Source: Chloroflexota bacterium (lineage in GTDB: Bacteria; Chloroflexota; Anaerolineae; Anaerolineales; Villigracilaceae). Taken from it: a stretch of DNA of 5,953 nt. Positions 1-3,860 of the stretch are shown here, in pieces. The stretch is taken from positions 1 through 5,953 of the forward strand of contig JAJYOH010000395.1 in assembly GCA_021796315.1 (NCBI GenBank), written 5' to 3'. Positions within the stretch are counted from its first letter, which is position 1, and each line of letters starts with the position of its first letter. A model generated the notes under the pieces. The model worked only from the letters and a program-made list of their open reading frames with translations, had not been told where the DNA came from and did no database searches. The translations under genes and the position numbers were made by a program.

Positions 1-26
1 CGATCCTGCCTGCAGCGGGACGCGAG

Positions 27-58
27 GGAAGGCCGGGGTTTCCGGCCTTCCATTTTTT
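27..58 (+). terminator. Rho-independent terminator of an upstream gene outside the window
   Basis: A perfect 10-bp stem (27-36 with 42-51) closes a 5-base loop and is followed by one A and six Ts (53-58). The T tract lies on the plus-strand side only, so it ends plus-strand transcription entering from the left. The minus-strand continuation is GC-rich, so it is not an obvious terminator for the convergent pstS-like gene. No complete gene can be recognised in bases 1-26. Confidence 0.85.
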
Positions 59-94
59 GCGATTCGGTTGTAACAGGGATCGCCTGTCTATCCA

Positions 95-1108
95 TTACTT
101 AACCTTTGCGAGAGACTCTGTCAATTGATCTGCGGGAAGCTGGACAAATCCAGCCGTTGCCACAAACTGTTGACCGTCTGTCAGAATCCACTCGATAAAG
201 GTCTGCGTCAGACCGGATGGTTTGCCGTTGGTGACTACGTTCAAATCGCGGGCGGGAGGGGATGGATATTTACCGGTCGCGACCGCATCCACGGCCCGGG
301 CCTTGGATTTGATCACTTCGTCTGCGCCAGCCAGGCCATCGCCATTTGCATCAATCGGTAGAACCATTGCCCCGGCCACAGCCTCGCCCGTTGAATTGTC
401 AAACGCATAACCTAAATTGTTATAACCGATGCCCAGCGGGTCCTTAATGACCGCTTCGAGTAAACCGGGATCACCGTTCACGCCCACGCCATTCAAATCA
501 TCCTGCTTTTTGCCGCCCATGAACTTGGCCCACGCATCCGCCGCGCCCGCTGAGTCGGAACGCGTGTAAACGTGGATCTCGTCGGTGATCTCAGGCTTGC
601 CGACCACTTCGCCCCAGGTCTTGATTTCGCCAGTGATGAAAATCTTGATGAACATATCCTTGGATACGCTCTTGGCGAGCAGATCATTGATGACCGGATT
701 CTGCGCGTTGACGATTGGAAAAACCGCGTCTTTCACGACTGCAACCGCGTACGCGCCTTTGGCCTCTTCCTCACTGGTAACACTGCGCGAGACCATGCCA
801 ATATCCACCGCGCCGGACAGCGCGTCGGTCATGCCTTTGCCCGCGCCGCCGGCTGAAACGTCGAAGGTAACTTTGGGATGAAGCTTCTGGAATTCCTCGG
901 CCCACAGCGTCATCATCGGGTAGAGGGCGAACGCGCCCGAGATGGCGATGTTGCCTTCCAAAGTGTCGGCGGGGGCGAGGGCAGGAGCATCAGTTGCGGG
1001 TGCGCCGTTTGAAACGGGGGCCGTTGTCGGGGCGGGCGGGCCGCAGGCGGTCAAGATCAGTGAGAATGCTATAACGACTGTCAACAGAGTTAGGGTAAGT
1101 TTTTGCAT
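95..1108 (-). CDS. pstS: PstS-like substrate-binding lipoprotein of an ABC transporter
   Basis: 337-residue extracytoplasmic solute-binding protein of the PstS (phosphate-binding) superfamily. It starts with a lipoprotein signal peptide: MQK, a hydrophobic core to residue 18, and lipobox L19-T20-A21-C22. A Pro/Ala/Thr linker runs to about residue 48. The mature domain carries PstS-like signatures: SGAFALYP (57-64), SAGGAGKGM (85-93), VDIGMVSR (101-108), RSDSAGAADAW (183-193) and LGIGYNNLGYAFD (225-237). R183 should correspond to the phosphate-binding Arg of E. coli PstS. The usual SGT that follows it reads A187-G188-A189 here, so ligand identity is uncertain. Residues 253-264 form an EF-hand-like loop. 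The ATG is preceded six bases upstream by GGAGA (1115-1119). No pstCAB genes are visible next to it, and the downstream side faces a converging terminator. It could bind another oxyanion. Confidence 0.88.
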   Translation of the reverse strand: MQKLTLTLLTVVIAFSLILTACGPPAPTTAPVSNGAPATDAPALAPADTLEGNIAISGAFALYPMMTLWAEEFQKLHPKVTFDVSAGGAGKGMTDALSGAVDIGMVSRSVTSEEEAKGAYAVAVVKDAVFPIVNAQNPVINDLLAKSVSKDMFIKIFITGEIKTWGEVVGKPEITDEIHVYTRSDSAGAADAWAKFMGGKKQDDLNGVGVNGDPGLLEAVIKDPLGIGYNNLGYAFDNSTGEAVAGAMVLPIDANGDGLAGADEVIKSKARAVDAVATGKYPSPPARDLNVVTNGKPSGLTQTFIEWILTDGQQFVATAGFVQLPADQLTESLAKVK

Positions 1109-1126
1109 ATTTTATCTCCAATTGGT

Positions 1127-1154
1127 TTTATATATTATAAAGTCCATAGTACAA
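1127..1154 (-). promoter_or_regulatory. Putative promoter of the pstS-like gene
   Basis: On the minus strand a perfect TATAAT (1139-1134) lies 25 bases upstream of the ATG, leaving room for the GGAGA ribosome-binding site in a short leader. No good -35 sits 17 bases further up. Alternatively TTGTAC (1154-1149) with 16-base spacing leads to TATAAA (1132-1127), but that start point would fall on the ribosome-binding site. The TATAAT is overlapped by a 15-base sequence that recurs at the rrf2 promoter. Confidence 0.5.
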
Positions 1155-1169
1155 GTAGTCTTTTCGGCC

Positions 1170-1194
1170 AAAAAAAACCGCCTTTCGCAGGGCG
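1170..1194 (-). terminator. Probable terminator of the Rrf2 regulator gene
   Basis: On the minus strand, 13 bases after the rrf2 stop codon, a short GC stem (CGCC 1194-1191 with GGCG 1182-1179, 8-base loop) is followed after one G by eight Ts (1177-1170). The stem is only 4 bp, so efficiency is uncertain, but the T run is strong. It would separate rrf2 transcription from the pstS-like gene downstream. Confidence 0.65.
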
Positions 1195-1207
1195 TCCTTG
1201 AACATGC

Positions 1208-1666
1208 CTATCTTTTTATGCCAAGCTTTTTGCGGACAGCGGTCTGTCGCTTGGTTACATCAGCCAGGCTGGTGTTATCGAGAATATCTGCGATGGCGTT
1301 ACGCACATCGCCCATCACCAGTCGCAGGCCGCAAGTCTGTTCATCGGGGCATCCGCATGGCTCATAAGACATTTGGCTGACACACTTGATCGGCGCCACC
1401 GGGCCATCCAGCACGCGGAAGATTTGGCCGAGCGTGATCTCACTGGCCGGCCTGGCCAGGTAATACCCGCCGCCAACGCCCATCTTGCTGTGGAGCATGC
1501 CTGCGTTCTTGAGCGCAAGCAAAATTTGCTCAAGGAACTTGGCTGAGATCTGCTCGCGTTCCGCGATCTCCTTAATTTGCACCACCGGCATGGCGTTCTT
1601 CTCGGCGGGTTCTGCCAGAACGATCATTGCCCGTAAGCCGTATTCACCGCGTTTGGAAAGTCGCAT
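1208..1666 (-). CDS. Rrf2-family transcriptional regulator, probable Fe-S sensor
   Basis: 152-residue DNA-binding regulator of the Rrf2 family, the family of IscR, NsrR and CymR. The N-terminus MRLSKRGEYGLRAM and the winged helix-turn-helix (about 28-72: VQIKEIAEREQISAKFLEQIL, then KMGVGGGYYLARP) are diagnostic. ITLGQIFRVLDG (77-88) follows. Cysteines C95, C104, C106 and C112 sit in the loop before the C-terminal dimerisation helix (about 113-137), where IscR-type proteins hold a [2Fe-2S] cluster. The spacing C-X8-C-X-C-X5-C differs from the C-X5-C-X5-C of E. coli IscR, so cluster type and signal (Fe-S status, NO or redox) are open. No suf or isc genes are visible next to it. A consensus promoter with an inverted repeat just upstream suggests autoregulation. 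The Shine-Dalgarno match before the ATG is weak. Confidence 0.92.
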   Translation of the reverse strand: MRLSKRGEYGLRAMIVLAEPAEKNAMPVVQIKEIAEREQISAKFLEQILLALKNAGMLHSKMGVGGGYYLARPASEITLGQIFRVLDGPVAPIKCVSQMSYEPCGCPDEQTCGLRLVMGDVRNAIADILDNTSLADVTKRQTAVRKKLGIKR

Positions 1667-1716
1667 GTCTGTCTTTCTGCCTAAAGTATACTATTACAAT
1701 GGACTTTATTGCTTAT

Positions 1717-1745
1717 ATTATATTTCAGCGGTTGAATTTTGTCAA
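1717..1745 (-). promoter_or_regulatory. Full-consensus sigma70-type promoter of the Rrf2 gene
   Basis: On the minus strand TTGACA (1745-1740) is separated by exactly 17 bases from TATAAT (1722-1717), a 12/12 match to the bacterial housekeeping consensus. Transcription should start near 1710, giving a leader of about 44 bases before the rrf2 ATG. A promoter this strong for a regulator gene normally needs repression, and an inverted repeat covers its -35 and most of its spacer. Confidence 0.85.
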
Positions 1746-1750
1746 CCGCT
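1727..1750. promoter_or_regulatory. Inverted repeat, probable operator at the rrf2 promoter
   Basis: Perfect 9-bp arms (AGCGGTTGA at 1727-1735, TCAACCGCT at 1742-1750) flank a 6-base AT-rich centre. The 24-bp palindrome covers the -35 hexamer and most of the spacer, where a bound dimer would block RNA polymerase. Its size suits an Rrf2-family dimer, so autorepression is the simplest reading. It also begins immediately after the stop codon of the YbaK-like gene. As RNA it would form a hairpin there, but no T tract follows on either strand, so it is not a good intrinsic terminator. Confidence 0.7.
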
Positions 1751-2218
1751 CTAGGTTAGCGAGACGATATCTGAATCCGGCAACGCGCGATGCAGATCTG
1801 CACTCTTCAAGATGACCGCGGTGTTGCGCATTCCAGACCCGATGGATATTTCTTCCTCTTTCAAGGCGCTCGCATCGATCAGAACCTTGAGCGGACGCGG
1901 CAATCCGAACGGCCCCACTGTCCCGACGCGGTAACCGGTGATTTCCAAAACTTCCTCCTCAGTTGCCATCGTTAAACGTGATTGGCCGAGATGCTTGCGT
2001 AAAATCTTCCATGAAATTTGCGCCGGGCCGGCGACCAGCGCCATGATAAATTCATCTTCGCCGACGCGGAAGAGAATGCTTCTGATAACTTGGCCAGGCC
2101 TTTGACCGCGCTCGGAGGCCGCCTGTTCGAACGATGTGACCGGATTCGCGTGGCGAAAAACGCGATGCGGAATTCCAAGTTTTTCCAGGGCGATGCTGAC
2201 GGGAGGTTGATTATTCAT
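1751..2218 (-). CDS. YbaK/ProX-type aminoacyl-tRNA deacylase
   Basis: 155-residue single-domain protein of the YbaK/EbsC (aminoacyl-tRNA editing) family. Free-standing members hydrolyse mischarged tRNAs in trans, for example Cys-tRNA(Pro) or Ala-tRNA(Pro), in the cytoplasm. Family features are [10 protein letters not shown] (14-23), [10 protein letters not shown] (43-52), [22 protein letters not shown] (94-115) and the glycine-rich [12 protein letters not shown] (126-137). Length is normal. The QVIRSILF segment has Arg46 where many members have Lys at a functional position, so substrate preference should not be assigned. The ATG at 2218 has no Shine-Dalgarno upstream. It lies in the 14-bp palindrome 2216-2229, and the upstream repeat element begins nine bases before it. 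The gene sits between endonuclease III (upstream, same strand) and the rrf2 promoter. Confidence 0.88.
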   Translation of the reverse strand: MNNQPPVSIALEKLGIPHRVFRHANPVTSFEQAASERGQRPGQVIRSILFRVGEDEFIMALVAGPAQISWKILRKHLGQSRLTMATEEEVLEITGYRVGTVGPFGLPRPLKVLIDASALKEEEISIGSGMRNTAVILKSADLHRALPDSDIVSLT

Positions 2219-2226
2219 AAAATTTT

Positions 2227-2353
2227 ATGTCATTGCGAGAGCGGTGCTTGGCCGCTCAAAGCAATCTCAATTTCAATGAGGAGATTGCTTCGGACAGGGT
2301 TTCGATACGCCCGAAGAACACGGGCTACTCAACCACCGCCCTCGCAATGACAT
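2227..2353. repeat. Composite palindromic intergenic repeat element
   Basis: Perfect 13-bp terminal inverted repeats (ATGTCATTGCGAG at 2227-2239, mirrored at 2341-2353) enclose further hairpins: GAGCGG/CCGCTC (2239-2244 with 2252-2257), AAGCAATCTC/GAGATTGCTT (2259-2268 with 2281-2290), and an imperfect palindrome 2298-2334 with GGTT/AACC ends and a GCCCG/CGGGC core (2309-2313 with 2321-2325). The GTCATTGCGAG...GAGATTGCTT pattern resembles, from memory, a short non-coding repeat found in many bacterial genomes. The inner GGTTTCGATACG...CTACTCAACC block resembles a second such family. There is no open reading frame of its own. The element fills nearly the whole gap between the endonuclease III stop and the deacylase start. 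Confidence 0.8.
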
Positions 2354-2357
2354 TCCT

Positions 2358-3023
2358 TTAAATTGTTTTGTCTTTGTAATCGCACAATTTTTGAATCGGA
2401 CAATTCGGGCAATCCGGTTTGCGCGCGTGGCAGACTTCACGTCCCAGGCGGATGATGTTCAAATGTGCAGAGTAATAGGTTTCAGGCGGGAAAATATTTT
2501 CAAGATGCGGATGCGCCTGCTCAACGGTCATCTTTTCGGGGCGCAGACCGATGCGGCCAGTGACGCGATAAATGTGCGTGTCCACCGGAAAGGCCGGACG
2601 TCCGAGCGAGAAGCATAAAACGATGGCCGCAGTCTTCGGACCGACGCCGTTGAATTTTGTCAGCCAGGCGCGCGCTTCCTCGAGTGGCAAATCTTTCAGG
2701 AACCATAAATCCAAATTGCCGCGTTCTTTGGTGATCTCTTTCAAAACCTTTTGGATGCGTGGTCCCTTTTGATTTGCCAACCCCGCCGGACGAATTGCAT
2801 TGACAATATCTTTTGTCTTCGCATCGCGCACGGATTCCCAGGTTGGGAATTTGGCGCGCAAAGCATTGAAGGCGCGGTCACGATTAATATCGTTCGTGTT
2901 TTGGGAAAGGATCGTGGAAACCAACTCGTCAATCGGCGGAAGCGGATTGCGCCAGACGGCCTGGCCGAAAACTTCCAAAAGTTTTTCGTGGATTTTGATG
3001 GCGCGCTTGGAAAGATTGGTCAT
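2358..3023 (-). CDS. nth: Endonuclease III-like DNA glycosylase/AP lyase
   Basis: HhH-GPD base-excision repair enzyme that removes oxidised pyrimidines and cleaves abasic sites. From the ATG at 3023 it has 221 residues, close to the family norm of about 210-230. An in-frame TTG at 3044 would add seven residues. I prefer the ATG because a TATAAT ends seven bases before it, fitting a leaderless start. In numbering from the TTG, LSQNTND (46-52) matches the LSAQATD region, and FNGVGPKTAAIVL (131-143) is the helix-hairpin-helix with catalytic Lys137. Asp155 in VDTHIYRV is the catalytic Asp. C205, C212, C215 and C221 (C-X6-C-X2-C-X5-C) are the canonical [4Fe-4S] ligands. All key residues are present. 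It is divergent from a lipoprotein fragment across a palindrome. Confidence 0.93.
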   Translation of the reverse strand: MTNLSKRAIKIHEKLLEVFGQAVWRNPLPPIDELVSTILSQNTNDINRDRAFNALRAKFPTWESVRDAKTKDIVNAIRPAGLANQKGPRIQKVLKEITKERGNLDLWFLKDLPLEEARAWLTKFNGVGPKTAAIVLCFSLGRPAFPVDTHIYRVTGRIGLRPEKMTVEQAHPHLENIFPPETYYSAHLNIIRLGREVCHARKPDCPNCPIQKLCDYKDKTI

Positions 3024-3056
3024 GTCTTCAATTATATGCCGCAAATAATTGAAGAC
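3024..3056. repeat. 33-bp palindrome between divergent genes, possible operator
   Basis: Perfect 12-bp arms (GTCTTCAATTAT at 3024-3035, ATAATTGAAGAC at 3045-3056) flank a 9-base centre. The left arm abuts the nth-like ATG and contains most of its -10. The right arm overlaps the putative -35 and ends one base before the AAGGAGA ribosome-binding site of the divergent lipoprotein fragment. A regulator bound here could control both directions. A repeat remnant or a structured RNA end is the alternative. No T tract makes it a terminator. Confidence 0.6.
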
Positions 3057-3058
3057 AA
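3031..3058 (-). promoter_or_regulatory. Putative leaderless promoter of the nth-like gene
   Basis: On the minus strand TTGTCT (3058-3053, 4/6 to consensus), a 16-base spacer and a perfect TATAAT (3036-3031) are seen. The -10 ends seven bases before the ATG at 3023, so transcription would begin at or next to the start codon. No Shine-Dalgarno precedes either the ATG or the in-frame TTG. If this promoter is real, the TTG start at 3044 is excluded because it lies upstream of the transcript. Confidence 0.5.
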
Positions 3059-3071
3059 GGAGACATTGATC

Positions 3072-3283
3072 ATGAATATGGATTTCCCTCGAAACCGATG
3101 GCTGACGGCCTGCATATCGTTTGTTATTCTGTTAAATATCTCTGCCTGCTCTGCATCAAATCAAAATACAACTCGAGCCTCAACGGCTACACTGGGCGCA
3201 ATCGCCACAAAAGTTCTGGCTGCGAAAACCCAAACCCCGAAGCCACGGCGACAGCGACGGTAGCTCCCGCGGAAACTTTTGCC
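3072..3283 (+). pseudogene. Frameshifted N-terminal fragment of a lipoprotein gene
   Basis: A good AAGGAGA ribosome-binding site (3057-3063) precedes the ATG at 3072 by 8 bases. The open frame runs 63 residues to a TAG at 3261-3263. It encodes a lipoprotein signal peptide (NRWLT, hydrophobic core, lipobox I23-S24-A25-C26) followed by a Ser/Thr/Ala/Asn-rich linker, then switches abruptly to the basic tail PKPRRQRR. Reading the next frame from 3239 gives EATATATVAPAETFA, which continues the Thr/Ala/Pro linker naturally. Restoring one base in the C run at 3235-3238 would join KTQT with PEATATATVAPAET. Past about 3290 no domain is recognisable, and a tRNA terminator begins at 3322, so the 3' part is missing too. 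I read it as a decayed secreted lipoprotein gene of unknown function. A genuine 63-residue lipoprotein is less likely. Confidence 0.6.
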
Positions 3284-3321
3284 CTGATATCATCCCTTCA
3301 ATGGGGGCGCACAACTGAATC

Positions 3322-3346
3322 AAAAACGCGCCCTTGCAGACGCGTT
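3322..3346 (-). terminator. Terminator of the serine tRNA transcript
   Basis: On the minus strand a 6-bp stem AACGCG/CGCGTT (3346-3341 with 3330-3325, 10-base loop) runs into TTTTT (3326-3322). It begins eight bases after the encoded CCA of tRNA-Ser(GCU) and should end transcription of the two-tRNA unit. Confidence 0.7.
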
Positions 3347-3353
3347 CTTCTTC

Positions 3354-3443
3354 TGGCGGGGAGGGCGGGATTCGAACCCGCGACCGAGTTACCCCGGCAC
3401 TCACTTAGCAGGCGAGCCCATTCAGCCTCTCTGGCACCTCCCC
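3354..3443 (-). tRNA. tRNA-Ser, anticodon GCU
   Basis: Minus-strand serine tRNA reading AGC and AGU codons. The acceptor stem GGGGAGG (3443-3437) pairs with CCTCCCC (3364-3358), the discriminator is G at 3357, and CCA is encoded (3356-3354). The anticodon loop CTGCTAA gives GCU (DNA GCT). The long variable arm GCCGGGGTAACTCGGT and the GGTTCGAATCC T-arm are typical of class II tRNA-Ser. It lies downstream of tRNA-Ser(UGA), probably in the same transcript. With U36 in the anticodon it is not expected to be a MiaA/MiaB substrate. Confidence 0.97.
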
Positions 3444-3450
3444 AATATTT

Positions 3451-3528
3451 GGTTTGAAGGTTTGCAAGTTGCACGTTGACAGGTTGAGGGAAACCTTCAG
3501 CTTGAAAACCTTCCAACTTGTTAACCTG
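3451..3528. repeat. Degenerate inverted repeats in the tRNA spacer
   Basis: The spacer between the two tRNA genes is built from short related words. GAAGGTTTGCAAG (3456-3468) is complementary, with one mismatch, to CTTGAAAACCTTC (3501-3513). CAAGTTG (3465-3471) pairs with CAACTTG (3514-3520), CAGGTT (3480-3485) with AACCTG (3523-3528), and GAAGGTTT (3456-3463) alternatively with AAACCTTC (3491-3498). Read on the minus strand it looks like irregular 7-8 base units of the type CAACnTG or CAAACCTT. Nothing in it looks coding. Confidence 0.6.
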
Positions 3529-3538
3529 CGACTCTCAG

Positions 3539-3623
3539 CGGAGGGAGTGGGATTCGAACCCACGTTGGTGTGACCCAAACATGTTTTCAAGACATGCGCC
3601 TTCAGCCGCTCGGCCATCCCTCC
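3539..3623 (-). tRNA. tRNA-Ser, anticodon UGA
   Basis: Minus-strand serine tRNA reading UCN codons, mainly UCA. The acceptor stem GGAGGGA (3623-3617) pairs with TCCCTCC (3546-3540), and the discriminator is G at 3539. No CCA is encoded, unlike the neighbouring tRNA. The anticodon stem CATGT/ACATG closes the loop CTTGAAA, anticodon TGA in DNA. The long variable arm and GGTTCGAATCC T-arm are present. Positions 36-38 are AAA, the recognition signature for i6A37 and ms2i6A37 modification by MiaA and MiaB. The miaB gene lies divergently 237 bases away. Confidence 0.97.
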
Positions 3624-3634
3624 AGGCGGACAAG

Positions 3635-3643
3635 ATTTTACCA
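3635..3643 (-). promoter_or_regulatory. Extended -10 promoter of the serine tRNA pair
   Basis: On the minus strand TGGTAAAAT (3643-3635) fits the extended -10 form TGnTAnAAT, 11 bases before the 5' end of tRNA-Ser(UGA). No convincing -35 lies at 17 bases, which is tolerated with an extended -10. No separate promoter is seen before tRNA-Ser(GCU), so the two genes are probably cotranscribed. Confidence 0.5.
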
Positions 3644-3651
3644 TAAGCGAA

Positions 3652-3836
3652 GCGGGAATCGGAATTTCGGGATTGGGATTCGTGCAATTCCCGATATACG
3701 CTGGCGACTCCCGAATATCGAATGAACTACCCCGCCGCAAGCAGACGGGGTATCCTAGCGGAATTGATCTTCTCGCCACAAAGCAGCGGGTATTAGACCT
3801 GCTAAGGAATAATGAATAACGATTATCGAATCCCGA
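3652..3836. repeat. REP-like hairpins and degenerate GGGATT/AATCCC repeats
   Basis: The stretch between the tRNA pair and miaB holds no gene. It begins with imperfect GGGAATCGG / GGGATTGGGATTCG words (3654-3682). Reverse-complement words follow: AATTCCCGATA (3686-3696), ACTCCCGAATATCGAA (3707-3722) and ATCGAATCCCGA (3825-3836). In between lie two hairpins: TACCCCG/CGGGGTA (3728-3734 with 3746-3752) and an irregular AGCAG/CTGCT hairpin (3782-3786 with 3799-3803). The first resembles REP-type palindromes of the kind mobilised by RAYT (REP-associated tyrosine) transposases. No transposase is present here, so any mobility would be in trans. Confidence 0.6.
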
Positions 3837-3846
3837 CCGCTCTTGG

Positions 3847-3852
3847 TATAAT
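3847..3852 (+). promoter_or_regulatory. -10 element of a leaderless miaB promoter
   Basis: A perfect TATAAT ends eight bases before the miaB ATG. The best -35 candidate is TTATCG (3823-3828) at 18-base spacing, only a 3/6 match. There is no Shine-Dalgarno before the ATG. Transcription from this element would begin at or beside the A of the start codon, as proposed for the nth-like gene. Confidence 0.55.
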
Positions 3853-3860
3853 TCGCTTCC

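Noticed and set aside
1..22. 3' end of a tRNA or other structured RNA running in from the left
   Set aside because: CGATCCTGCC looks like a T-loop and stem, but the following bases would require an atypical acceptor stem starting CGCTGCA. The 5' half is outside the window, so it cannot be supported.
572..881. Plus-strand open frames across the pstS-like gene
   Set aside because: They are antisense to a well-supported gene with signal peptide and family motifs, and they show no ribosome-binding site or domain.
1727..1750. Terminator of the YbaK-like gene
   Set aside because: The hairpin follows its stop codon, but no T tract follows on the minus strand. The overlap with a perfect promoter favours an operator.
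95..2218. A single operon from the deacylase through rrf2 to the pstS-like gene
   Set aside because: rrf2 has its own consensus promoter and a probable terminator, and the pstS-like gene has its own -10 and ribosome-binding site.
3451..3836. CRISPR array
   Set aside because: The repeats are short, irregular and partly inverted, with no constant repeat or spacer length and no cas genes.
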